Positions 44,257 to 51,731 of a DNA stretch of 62,733 bases are shown piece by piece (position 1 is the first letter of the stretch; each line of letters opens with the position of its first letter). The translations under genes and the position numbers were made by a program. This DNA is from an uncultured Mycoplasmatota bacterium (GTDB lineage: Bacteria > Bacillota_I > Bacilli_A > RF39 > UBA660), in NCBI GenBank assembly GCA_900549325.1, contig UROI01000003.1, positions 1 to 62,733 of the forward strand, read 5' to 3'. Below the pieces are notes generated by a model. That model saw nothing but the letters and a program-made list of their open reading frames with translations. It made no database searches and was not told the origin of the DNA.

Positions 44257-44823
44257 TTAATTTGACATTAATTTGATAGTTTTATCTTGTATTCTCTTTA
44301 TTATATTATATACAGTTCTTAATTTATTATCAGTTATTTCTGATATTTCAAATACTGTATAATTTTGCTCTTTTAAAATAAATATTAGTTCTTCTTTCCA
44401 AGTTAGAACTTTTAGTATCTTATTTCTTAAACTTAAATAATCATATTCATTATATAAATTTATTTCAGGATTATATTTATTGCTTCCTAGTTCTAATATC
44501 TTTTCGTTATTATATTCATATGATATTGATTCATTTAATATTTTATTTTTAGTATTGTTATATTTTAATATGTAGTTAGTTAGATTATTATCTATTATTT
44601 TATTTAAATAAGTTTTAAAGGTATTTTTGTCTATGTAGTTATCTACGGCTTTATAAAAAGATATTTCGGTTTCACTTAATAATTCTTTTATATCTATGTG
44701 CGAACTTCTGTTATATGATAGTGCTTTAGTATACAATAGGCTATTATACTTTTTTCTTAATTCATTTACTGCATCTTCATTATTTTCTTGTGCTAAATAT
44801 AATAGTTCATAATCGTTATACAT
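44257..44823 (-). CDS. SigH-like sigma-70 family RNA polymerase sigma factor
   Basis: 188 aa. Region 2-like segment: YLAQENNEDAVNELRKKYNS, DIKELLSETEISFYKAVDNY, FKTYLNKIIDNNLTNYI. The C-terminal region 4-like HTH is YTVFEISEITDNKLRTVYN. Divergent, but the position (directly after rlmB, with mrnC before it) is that of sigH in Bacillota. SigH drives transition-phase or competence genes in relatives. Its start overlaps the rlmB end region by spacing of one base (SD GGGGGA within the rlmB tail), so translation is coupled. Confidence 0.75.
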   Translation of the reverse strand: MYNDYELLYLAQENNEDAVNELRKKYNSLLYTKALSYNRSSHIDIKELLSETEISFYKAVDNYIDKNTFKTYLNKIIDNNLTNYILKYNNTKNKILNESISYEYNNEKILELGSNKYNPEINLYNEYDYLSLRNKILKVLTWKEELIFILKEQNYTVFEISEITDNKLRTVYNIIKRIQDKTIKLMSN

Positions 44824-44824
44824 A

Positions 44825-45532
44825 TTAAATCCCCCTAGATCTATTTATTTCTGATAAGAATATTCCACATGCTACGGAAGCATTTAGACTATTTACGGTT
44901 CCTTTCATTGGTATTTTAGCAATGAAATCACAGTTATCTGCGGTAACCTTGCTTATACCTTTTCCTTCGTTTCCTATTACTAATCCGATTTTTGTTTTGT
45001 AATCTATTTCTGTATAATTAGTTCCTTCCATATCTGTTCCTACTATCCAGTATCCTAAATCTTTTAATTTTCTGATGGCATTATTGATATTTGGTACATT
45101 TACTATTTTTACTTTTTCTATTGTACCAACTGATGTTTTAACAACCGTACTTGTTATTTGAACACTGCGGTCATTTGGAACTATTATGGCATCTACACCA
45201 AAGGCTTCACTAGAACGAACAATGGCTCCAAGATTATGGGGATCTTCAAGATGATCTAGTATAACTACAAGGGGATATTCTGTAGTAATATTTGGTATTA
45301 CATCATCAAATGAATATGTTTTAATATCCTCTACTTCAAGTATTATACCCTGATGTAATCCTTTACACATTTTATCTAATTCTCTATTATCAAGAATTTT
45401 TGTATTTATGTTTTTTCTTTCTATTAAAGATAGTATTTCTTCATCTTTAAACTTACTACTTAAGTATATTTTATGTATTTTTTTATTTTCTTTTAAAGCC
45501 TCTAGGGCTACATTTTTACCATATATTTTCAT
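44825..45532 (-). CDS. rlmB: 23S rRNA 2'-O-methyltransferase RlmB (SpoU/TrmH family)
   Basis: 235 aa. An N-terminal substrate-binding domain (MKIYGKNVALEALKENKKIH) is followed by the knotted SPOUT domain with VVILDHLEDPHNLGAIVRSSE, IGLVIGNEGKGIS and PMKGTVNSLNASVACGI, the three SpoU motifs. It methylates the ribose of G2251 (E. coli numbering) in 23S rRNA, or does a related modification. It overlaps mrnC by one base in a conserved mrnC-rlmB-sigH cluster. Confidence 0.93.
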   Translation of the reverse strand: MKIYGKNVALEALKENKKIHKIYLSSKFKDEEILSLIERKNINTKILDNRELDKMCKGLHQGIILEVEDIKTYSFDDVIPNITTEYPLVVILDHLEDPHNLGAIVRSSEAFGVDAIIVPNDRSVQITSTVVKTSVGTIEKVKIVNVPNINNAIRKLKDLGYWIVGTDMEGTNYTEIDYKTKIGLVIGNEGKGISKVTADNCDFIAKIPMKGTVNSLNASVACGIFLSEINRSRGI

Positions 45533-45903
45533 TATTTCACCTCAATTAAATTTAATATTTCATATAGTCTTTCTTTGTTATTTAGATATAGGTCTCCGAG
45601 TAATGACTCAAACCCTGTAGATAATTTATAAGTAATTATGTCAGTGTTTTTAGGATGGCTGTTATTTTTATAGTTTCTTCCTCTTTTTACTATATCTAAT
45701 TCTTCTTCAGTTAATAAATTATTGTCTTTTAGATAGTTTAATGCTCTTACTTCTCCTTTAGCGGATACATGCTCTACTTGTTTTTTCTGTATTTTTTCTA
45801 TATCGTTATAGCCTGCCTCTATTAATTTTTCTCTTATGTAAAGGGAATAAATGGCATCTCCAAGTAAAGCTAAAACTTGGATGTTAATTAATTTTGTATT
45901 CAT
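45532..45903 (-). CDS. mrnC: Mini-ribonuclease III
   Basis: 123 aa. QVLALLGDAIYSLYIREKLI is the RNase III signature helix. HVSAKGEVRALNYL, KRGRNYKNNSHPKN and STGFESLLGDLYL follow. There is no double-stranded RNA-binding domain, as expected for Mini-III, which matures 23S rRNA. The last codons overlap rlmB, so the two rRNA enzymes are made together. SD GAGG before ATG 45903. Confidence 0.93.
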   Translation of the reverse strand: MNTKLINIQVLALLGDAIYSLYIREKLIEAGYNDIEKIQKKQVEHVSAKGEVRALNYLKDNNLLTEEELDIVKRGRNYKNNSHPKNTDIITYKLSTGFESLLGDLYLNNKERLYEILNLIEVK

Positions 45904-45960
45904 AATAACCTCAATTCTGTTGTTATTATATATTATTTATTTGGTTATGTCAATTGGTTA

Positions 45961-45983
45961 AAAAGAAAAAGAGCTTTAAGCTC
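45961..45983 (-). terminator. Terminator overlapping the stop codon of the 45976 gene
   Basis: GAGCTTAAAGCTC is a palindrome containing the TAA stop and is followed by TTTTTCTTTTT on the minus strand. Confidence 0.88.
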
Positions 45984-46635
45984 CTTGATTATAATTTTGT
46001 TGTATTTGGCCAAACATTGATGGTCCATTATTTGGAACATTATTTACTGGTATTGGATTGTTTACTGGTTCTGTAGCTGGTCCAAAAAATGGAGTATTTT
46101 GACTATTAGTACTCATATTTGGCATAGTATTTTGTACTGTGTTAAAGTTATCAGTAGTTTCCATCATATTACCAATGGTAGGCATCTGTGGCTCCCAAAG
46201 ATTTCCACTAAAGTTCACTCTTGTATTATTGTTTTGTACTGGAACACTCTGTGGTACTTCAAGTGAAGGAATTGTATTGTTTATGTTACTATTTACTTGA
46301 GGTATTGGTTCACTTGATATTGAGATTGTTTCCTGTTTGTTATTTGGTACTTCGTTTACTGGAACACTTTCTGGTACATTAAATGTTGACATATTTATAT
46401 TAGGCATAGTACTCTCTGAAGTGGCTCTAGCATTTGGTACTTCAAATGTGGGAATATCAATTTTTATTTCTGGTGTACTTGGTACTGGTTGTATATTTTC
46501 TTTTACAGGTTCTGTCATAGGTTTTATTTCTTCACTATTATATTTACTATTTAATACCTTTAGGGTCTCTCTAGTAGGATTTTCTAACAACTCTTTAGTT
46601 ATATCTTCCAATTCTTCTTTACTTAGATACTTCAT
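45976..46635 (-). CDS. Hypothetical Pro/Asn-rich disordered protein
   Basis: 219 aa. A short helical N-terminus (KYLSKEELEDITKELLENP) precedes a low-complexity region with repeated VP, PVNEVPNN and NNT stretches and a NYNQGA end. There is no signal peptide or membrane segment. Function unknown. It is conserved in position only by inference: it sits between yqeH and mrnC. The repeated short pattern (I/V)P-x-(F/L)-x-VP could bind a partner protein. Confidence 0.5.
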   Translation of the reverse strand: MKYLSKEELEDITKELLENPTRETLKVLNSKYNSEEIKPMTEPVKENIQPVPSTPEIKIDIPTFEVPNARATSESTMPNINMSTFNVPESVPVNEVPNNKQETISISSEPIPQVNSNINNTIPSLEVPQSVPVQNNNTRVNFSGNLWEPQMPTIGNMMETTDNFNTVQNTMPNMSTNSQNTPFFGPATEPVNNPIPVNNVPNNGPSMFGQIQQNYNQGA

Positions 46636-46675
46636 ATAGGTACCCCTCCTCTATTCTAAATAGATTATAATATAA

Positions 46676-46706
46676 AAAAGAAAAAAAGTAAATACAATTT
46701 CACTTT
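46676..46706 (-). terminator. yqeH terminator
   Basis: AAAGTGAAAT pairs with ATTTACTTT (one bulge), with a T-rich tail on the minus strand, directly after the stop. Confidence 0.75.
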
Positions 46707-46707
46707 T

Positions 46708-47682
46708 TTATATTAAATTATCTCTGTCATAAATGTTTATATTATATAAACTATAAATATCAATATTTGCAGCTTCAGTAAACTTAATAAAACATAAATC
46801 TTCAATAACTATATCTTTATTTTTAGGTAGTTTAAATTCTTTTTTTATGTCATTTCTTAGTTTAGAATTATCTAGTCCTGTTTTAACTATATTTAAATTG
46901 TTAGCTAGATATATAGCAATATTATTATTACTGAAATAATCTATTCTTACTTTGTTATCAATTATTAGTGAACCTTTGCCTTTTAACTGGTAACTTCTTG
47001 GTTTTATTTCTTTTTTAGGAGTTATTCTCTTTATTTCTTTTAAATCTAGTTTATTTATTATACTTCCTTCAGATATTAAACCCGGAGTATCTACAATATG
47101 AATGCCCTCTAGGTCTATTTCTATTTTGTTTAAGGTTGTTGATGGATAAATACTAGTGGTTACTTCAATATCTTTTTCAGAATAATTTTTTATTATTTTA
47201 TTTATTAGTGTTGATTTACCTGAATTGGTATTGCCTATGAAGTATACTTCTTTATTATTATTATATTTTTTTATTTTATTCATTAGGCTATCTAAATTAT
47301 AATTTTTTACTGAACTTATTACTTCAATATCTAGATAGTTATTTACTCTCTTTGCTACATAGTCTATTAACTTATAATCTTTTACTGACTTTGGAAATAG
47401 ATCTTTTTTGGTTAGAACTATTATTACATTGTTAAAGTTATTTGCAATGTCTAAGTTTAAGCTTAGTAGGGATGTAAGATAAACTACTAATGAGTCTTTG
47501 GGAATACTATTTAATATATTTTGATAATCTTTATTGTCTAGGGTTACTTCTTTATATTCACCATAGTATTTTAATTTAAAACATCTTTCACAAATATCTT
47601 TATTTAAATCATCTACATAGCCTTCTTTATCTATGTTATCGTTTTGAAGTAATACTCCGCATCCTGAACATTTCTTAGTCAT
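46708..47682 (-). CDS. yqeH: Ribosome biogenesis GTPase YqeH
   Basis: 324 aa. The N-terminal zinc finger is CSGCGVLLQ ... CERCFKLKYYG. The GTPase motifs are circularly permuted: TKKDLFPKS (G4) comes before GNTNSGKSTLINK (G1, about residue 150) and DTPGL (G3). YqeH is needed for 30S subunit assembly. The ATG overlaps the end of the HAD phosphatase gene by 8 bases, as in the usual yqeG-yqeH operon; the usual next genes (aroE, rhbY/yqeI, nadD) are not present here. Confidence 0.95.
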   Translation of the reverse strand: MTKKCSGCGVLLQNDNIDKEGYVDDLNKDICERCFKLKYYGEYKEVTLDNKDYQNILNSIPKDSLVVYLTSLLSLNLDIANNFNNVIIVLTKKDLFPKSVKDYKLIDYVAKRVNNYLDIEVISSVKNYNLDSLMNKIKKYNNNKEVYFIGNTNSGKSTLINKIIKNYSEKDIEVTTSIYPSTTLNKIEIDLEGIHIVDTPGLISEGSIINKLDLKEIKRITPKKEIKPRSYQLKGKGSLIIDNKVRIDYFSNNNIAIYLANNLNIVKTGLDNSKLRNDIKKEFKLPKNKDIVIEDLCFIKFTEAANIDIYSLYNINIYDRDNLI

Positions 47683-48196
47683 AATATTCTCCTACTTTAA
47701 AGATTCCCTCTTTGGTCATCTTATTTATTTCTTTTCTTTCTATATATCTATGAATCTTAGTAAATGGCATATCAATATTAGACATGGGATTTACTAGGAC
47801 TGTTGTTATTCCTACTTTATTGCCACCGTATATATCAGTAACTAATTGATCTCCAATTATAGCTACTTCAGACAAATCATATTTATATAAATCCAACACT
47901 TTTATAAAATTTTTCTTTCTTGGTTTTCCTGCTTTAGCGCAGCAGTCTACTTTTAACTCTTTTTTAAATGGAGCTAATCGTTTTTTGGGTGAATTAGAAA
48001 ATATTATTACTTTGAAGCCTTGTTCTCCTAATTTATCAAATAAGTTTTTTAATTTTTTAGTGGGTGTTCTGTCAACATAAGGTACACAGGTATTGTCTAA
48101 ATCAAATAGTAGACATTTGATACCATTTTCTTTTAATTTATCATAATTTATTGTGTATATACTTTTTTGATAAGCATCTGGATAAAAGTAATTCAT
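47675..48196 (-). CDS. yqeG: YqeG-family HAD phosphatase (subfamily IIIA)
   Basis: 173 aa from ATG 48196 (SD GAGGTGG; a TTG at 48208 overlaps it). Motif I is LLFDLDNTCVPY, motif II IIFSNSP, the conserved Lys occurs in CCAKAGKPRKKNF, and motif III-IV is AIIGDQLVTDIYGGNK. This is the YqeG/GEP4 type, which in other organisms dephosphorylates a phosphatidylglycerol phosphate-like substrate; the bacterial substrate is unsure. First gene of the yqeG-yqeH pair. Confidence 0.9.
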   Translation of the reverse strand: MNYFYPDAYQKSIYTINYDKLKENGIKCLLFDLDNTCVPYVDRTPTKKLKNLFDKLGEQGFKVIIFSNSPKKRLAPFKKELKVDCCAKAGKPRKKNFIKVLDLYKYDLSEVAIIGDQLVTDIYGGNKVGITTVLVNPMSNIDMPFTKIHRYIERKEINKMTKEGIFKVGEYYD

Positions 48197-48311
48197 TTTC
48201 CACCTCAAGATTATTATACTTTATTTTAAACTAAAAATAAAGATATTGAGGACTTAAATTGATTTTTTAACGGAAATTACACTTATAAATGTTTAAAATT
48301 GTATTTAATTA

Positions 48312-48334
48312 TACTTAGGCTTAAGTAGTATAAT
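48312..48334 (+). promoter_or_regulatory. sigK-like gene promoter with overlapping inverted repeat
   Basis: TATAAT at 48329-48334, preceded by inverted repeat TACTTA-GGCT-TAAGTA (48312-48327) that fills the spacer. No consensus -35 is visible. A repressor or activator site is possible. Confidence 0.45.
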
Positions 48335-48369
48335 ATAATAAAAAGCATAAACTTTATTAGGAGGTTTTT

Positions 48370-49071
48370 ATGCTTTATAGTTTATTTAATTTTATTGTTA
48401 ATAATCTTACTTTTTTTACTGGGGCATACTCTAATAATGTCTTTCCAGAGCCTTTATCAAAAGAAGATGAAGAGATGTATATTGAAAAAATGATGAAAGG
48501 TGATAAAGAGGCTAGGGCTAAATTAATAGAACATAATCTTAGACTAGTAGCACATATAGTTAAGAAGTTTGAATCTAGTACTAATGATGTAGATGATTTA
48601 ATAGGTATTGGTACTGTTGGCTTGATTAAGGGTATTGATAGTTTTTCTCCGGATAAGAATATTAAACTGGCCACTTATATAGCTAAATGTTCGGAAAATG
48701 AAATTCTTATGCATTTTAGATCTGATAAGAAGAATTCAAAGAATGTTAGTATTTATGATGGAATAAGTTATGATAAAGAAGGAAATGAGATCACTATTTT
48801 GGATGTATTAAAAACAGAGAATCCTGACTATGCAGAAGAAATATACAAAAATGATAACATTAAATTATTAAAAAAATATTTTAGTGTTTTGAATAAGAGA
48901 GAAAAAGAAGTTTTAACTAAAAGATATGGTCTAAATAATACCGATGAGATTACACAAAAAGAAATAGCTAGGGAACTTGGTATTTCTAGGAGTTATGTAT
49001 CAAGAATAGAAAAAAGGGCTATTACTAAAATTCTTAGAGAATTTATTAGAAATGATAGTAGTACAAAATAA
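48370..49071 (+). CDS. SigK/SigE-like RNA polymerase sigma factor
   Basis: 233 aa. Region 2 includes EHNLRLVAHIVKKFE and DDLIGIGTVGLIKGIDSFSP; region 4 includes LNKREKEVLTKRYGL and QKEIARELGISRSYVSRIEKRA. This matches the sporulation sigma factors SigK/SigE. The N-terminal MLYSLFNFIVNNLTFFTGAY resembles the SigK pro-sequence. No other sporulation gene is visible here, so it may have another role in this lineage. SD GGAGG before ATG 48370. Confidence 0.82.
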   Translation: MLYSLFNFIVNNLTFFTGAYSNNVFPEPLSKEDEEMYIEKMMKGDKEARAKLIEHNLRLVAHIVKKFESSTNDVDDLIGIGTVGLIKGIDSFSPDKNIKLATYIAKCSENEILMHFRSDKKNSKNVSIYDGISYDKEGNEITILDVLKTENPDYAEEIYKNDNIKLLKKYFSVLNKREKEVLTKRYGLNNTDEITQKEIARELGISRSYVSRIEKRAITKILREFIRNDSSTK

Positions 49072-49087
49072 AATTCTTAATAATTAC

Positions 49088-49116
49088 TTGACTAAATGTT
49101 ATTTTTATGGTAAAGT
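49088..49116 (+). promoter_or_regulatory. Promoter of the 58-aa gene
   Basis: TTGACT (49088-49093), a 17-base spacer and TAAAGT (49111-49116). Confidence 0.65.
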
Positions 49117-49145
49117 TAATAACGAACTGATGAGGAGGTAATTCT

Positions 49146-49322
49146 ATGGAAAATATATCAACTAAAAAGACTAGATCTGTAAATAATAGACCTAACTGTC
49201 TTAAAATAACTAAAGGTACTCAAAAAGTAAATATGACTACTGTTACTTTAAAAGATGGTAGTAAAGTTAAGACTAGTGTTAGAGAAGCTAGATCTATGAA
49301 AAAGAATAATGAATTAGCATAA
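49146..49322 (+). CDS. 58-aa basic protein, unknown function
   Basis: MENISTKKTRSVNNRPNCLK, later TVTLKDGSKVKTSVREARS, ending KKNNELA. Perfect SD (GAGGAGGT) 7 bases upstream, own promoter and own terminator, so it is very likely expressed. It is rich in Lys/Arg/Thr with a short beta-hairpin-like segment; a small nucleic-acid-binding protein is possible but not shown. No family recognised. Confidence 0.75.
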   Translation: MENISTKKTRSVNNRPNCLKITKGTQKVNMTTVTLKDGSKVKTSVREARSMKKNNELA

Positions 49323-49325
49323 TTA

Positions 49326-49349
49326 AGATAGAATACTCTATCTTTTTTT
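49326..49349 (+). terminator. Terminator of the 58-aa gene
   Basis: AGATAGA/TCTATCT around ATAC, then seven T. Confidence 0.9.
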
Positions 49350-49369
49350 GTTATATAATAATTAATAAA

Positions 49370-49393
49370 TAAAAATGAGACTATAATTGTCTC
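49370..49393 (-). terminator. Terminator of the 49396 gene
   Basis: GAGAC/GTCTC stem next to the stop codon, followed on the minus strand by ATTTTTATTT. Confidence 0.7.
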
Positions 49394-49395
49394 TT

Positions 49396-50046
49396 TTATA
49401 TTTTTTCTTTTTCTAATTGTCTTCGAATAAGTTTATATACTTTGGTTTTATCTTTATATTCTGGATAAATATTTCCATAGAATTCATAGTTTCTGTCTTT
49501 TATATAATTTGAATTAATAAGAATGTATCTCTCTATTAATTTATCTTGCTCAATTTTTCTTTTTACTGCGAGAAACAGGTCATTCTTGGCATATAGAACA
49601 ATATTTTTTTCTTTTAATGGAGAAGTATAGCTAGTATCTAGCATATCATTCTTTCTAATTGGTGTTGTTCTTACAAATTCTTTTCCAATAAATGATGATT
49701 CGTTTAAAAACTCTGATAGTTTCATATATATTCTTTTCATTTCTTCAACGCCATTATATTTTCTTTCTTGAAAAGCATCTCTCATTAATAAGTTTATACC
49801 ATCATTAGTATATAATCTCCAAAAGGTATCTGTACCGCTGTAATCTAATTTACCTCTTTCCTTTTCTAAAGATGATTTTACACTCTTTGATAATTCTATA
49901 ACACCAAGTGTAAAAAGATTTGGATCTTCAGTAAAAAGTTTTTGTAATTCTTCTATTTTTTCATCTATTTCTTTTATATCAGCACTTGGGTTATAAATTT
50001 CTGGTCCTTTTTTTAAATATATTTCGCCATTATAAATAATATCCAT
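49396..50046 (-). CDS. Hypothetical soluble protein
   Basis: 216 aa, mostly helical and charged: ADIKEIDEKIEELQKLF, GVIELSKSVKSSLEKER, then NIVLYAKNDLFLAVKRKIEQ and VYKLIRRQLEKEKI. No motif or family recognised, no membrane segment. SD AAGAAGGG before ATG 50046. It stands between convergent and same-strand neighbours with its own terminator, so it is a single gene of unknown function. Confidence 0.55.
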   Translation of the reverse strand: MDIIYNGEIYLKKGPEIYNPSADIKEIDEKIEELQKLFTEDPNLFTLGVIELSKSVKSSLEKERGKLDYSGTDTFWRLYTNDGINLLMRDAFQERKYNGVEEMKRIYMKLSEFLNESSFIGKEFVRTTPIRKNDMLDTSYTSPLKEKNIVLYAKNDLFLAVKRKIEQDKLIERYILINSNYIKDRNYEFYGNIYPEYKDKTKVYKLIRRQLEKEKI

Positions 50047-50101
50047 AATACCCTTCTTTCACGTATATAGTATCATAAATAGTATATTTAGACAAGATTA
50101 A

Positions 50102-50212
50102 TTACTTTGTTTTTTCTTCTCTGGCTAATTCTAATATTTTACTATAATATTCTTTACCTAGCATATATTCTTCTTCGATTATTTCCTTATCTATATTTTT
50201 GTTTTCTGACAT
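50102..50212 (-). CDS. 36-aa small protein with SD inside the upstream terminator hairpin
   Basis: MSENKNIDKEIIEEEYMLGK, then EYYSKILELAREEKTK and TAA: a single charged helix. Its SD (AAGGAG) is part of the 3' arm of the rpe terminator, and the ATG lies 9 bases beyond. It is a short but plausible gene, probably expressed only by read-through or from a nearby start. Function unknown. Confidence 0.5.
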   Translation of the reverse strand: MSENKNIDKEIIEEEYMLGKEYYSKILELAREEKTK

Positions 50213-50213
50213 A

Positions 50214-50253
50214 TTAAAAACTCCTTTCTTTATTATTATTAAGAAGGGAGTTT
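50214..50253 (-). terminator. rpe terminator carrying the SD of the next gene
   Basis: AACTCCCTTCTT pairs with AAGAAAGGAGTT (one G-T or mismatch position), followed by TTTTAA on the minus strand. Confidence 0.82.
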
Positions 50254-50257
50254 ATTT

Positions 50258-50884
50258 TTATACTAATAAACTATTTATTTGAGATACTGGATCAGTACTT
50301 TTGGTTATGTAAGAACCTACTACAGCGATATTGGCATCTTTAACTAGATTTATGGTATTGTTATTGATACCGCCATCTACTTCAAGAAGAATATCTCTTG
50401 TACCTATTAGTTTTTTTATTTCTTTTAATCTTTTGGTACTTGACTCTAGGAATGGTTGACCTCCAAGTCCTGGTTCTACAGTCATTACTAGAATTAAATC
50501 TATATCTTCTAGATATGGTACCAATTTATTTATATCTGTATTGGGTTTTATTGATAAGCCTCTTTTAAATCCTAATGATTTTATTTTAGATAGTATTTCT
50601 TTTATGTCTTTGTCTATTTCGAGATGTATTGTTATATTTTCAATATTATCTAAATCTTTTATATTATCTATATACTCTTCAGGACTATCCATCATTAAAT
50701 GAATATCTAATTTTTTTGTTGATATACCAGATAGTTCTTGTAATTCTGGATATGGTAATGTTCTTTGAGGAACAAATTGTCCATCCATTACATCCATGTG
50801 AATATATGAAATATTAGTATTGTTTAGTATTTTTATCATTTCTTTTTTGTCTACTGAGTTTAGTATTGATACTGATATTTTCAT
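50258..50884 (-). CDS. rpe: Ribulose-phosphate 3-epimerase
   Basis: 208 aa from ATG 50884 (SD GGAGG; an upstream start at 50950 lies inside rsgA and lacks an SD). TIM barrel with IHMDVMDGQFVPQ (metal His and Asp), DIHLMM, TVEPGLGGQPF and LEVDGGIN, the full Rpe set. It interconverts ribulose- and xylulose-5-phosphate in the pentose phosphate pathway. The start follows the rsgA stop by one base, as in the conserved rsgA-rpe pair. Confidence 0.95.
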   Translation of the reverse strand: MKISVSILNSVDKKEMIKILNNTNISYIHMDVMDGQFVPQRTLPYPELQELSGISTKKLDIHLMMDSPEEYIDNIKDLDNIENITIHLEIDKDIKEILSKIKSLGFKRGLSIKPNTDINKLVPYLEDIDLILVMTVEPGLGGQPFLESSTKRLKEIKKLIGTRDILLEVDGGINNNTINLVKDANIAVVGSYITKSTDPVSQINSLLV

Positions 50885-50885
50885 A

Positions 50886-51719
50886 TTATTTTCCTCCGAT
50901 GAAAGATTTATAGTTATTATATCTTGAAGGAAGTATATTACCTTTTTCAAGTGTTTCCTTTATATAGCAACCATCTTCTTTAATATGCATACAATCTCTA
51001 TATTTACAATAGTGTAGGCCATCAAACATTTCTTTCATATTATCTCTTATATCTAACTTAGTCATTCCTCTAAAGTCTACTGAAGAGAAACCTGGAGTAT
51101 CGGCGATTAATGCACCATCTACTTCATATAATGTTACGCATCTTGTAGTATGTTTTCCTCTTCCTAGGGCTTTTGATATTTCATTTGTTTCGAGTGATAG
51201 GTTTTTATCTAATCTATTTAGAAGAGATGATTTACCTGCACCTGACTGTCCTGCGAGTACTACTTTTTTATTTTTTATTATTTTTTTTATTTCTTTAATA
51301 TTATTATTATTAGTTACTATATAACCAATTCTTTGATAGTAAGAGGTTATTTTATCTATTTCATTTCTTTCTTCTTCGGTTAATAAATCTAGTTTGGTTA
51401 GACATATTACTGGTTCAATATTATTAAATGATATTATAGTTAATAATTTATCTAATAAATTACTATCAAAGTTTGGTTCTTTTACTGATACTGCAATTAA
51501 AGCGATATCTATATTGGCAATGGGAGGTCTAATAAGAGAATTCTTTCTTGGTAATATTTCTAGTAGGTAATTATTTATATCATCTATTATTACTGAGTCT
51601 CCTACTAGAGGAGTTATTTTATCATTTCTGAATTTTCCTCTTGGTTTGCAAACATATAATCCATTTGATGTTCTTACTGTGTAATCGTTACTTTGATTTT
51701 TAATTATTATTCCTTCCAT
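50886..51719 (-). CDS. rsgA: Ribosome small-subunit-dependent GTPase RsgA
   Basis: 277 aa. OB-fold N-terminus (YTVRTSNGLYVCKPRGKFRN). Permuted GTPase motifs are CLTKLDLL (G4), GQSGAGKSSLLN (G1, about residue 163) and DTPGFSSVD (G3). The C-terminal zinc site includes HYCKYRDCMHIKEDGC. RsgA releases and checks the maturing 30S subunit. It sits between prkC and rpe in the widespread rlmN-prpC-prkC-rsgA-rpe order. Confidence 0.95.
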   Translation of the reverse strand: MEGIIIKNQSNDYTVRTSNGLYVCKPRGKFRNDKITPLVGDSVIIDDINNYLLEILPRKNSLIRPPIANIDIALIAVSVKEPNFDSNLLDKLLTIISFNNIEPVICLTKLDLLTEEERNEIDKITSYYQRIGYIVTNNNNIKEIKKIIKNKKVVLAGQSGAGKSSLLNRLDKNLSLETNEISKALGRGKHTTRCVTLYEVDGALIADTPGFSSVDFRGMTKLDIRDNMKEMFDGLHYCKYRDCMHIKEDGCYIKETLEKGNILPSRYNNYKSFIGGK

Positions 51720-51731
51720 TTATGCTCCTTA

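Noticed and set aside
43695..46635. The two low-complexity proteins (43695 and 45976) as paralogues
   Set aside because: Both are disordered and Pro/Asn/Glu-rich, but no alignable segment was found beyond composition.
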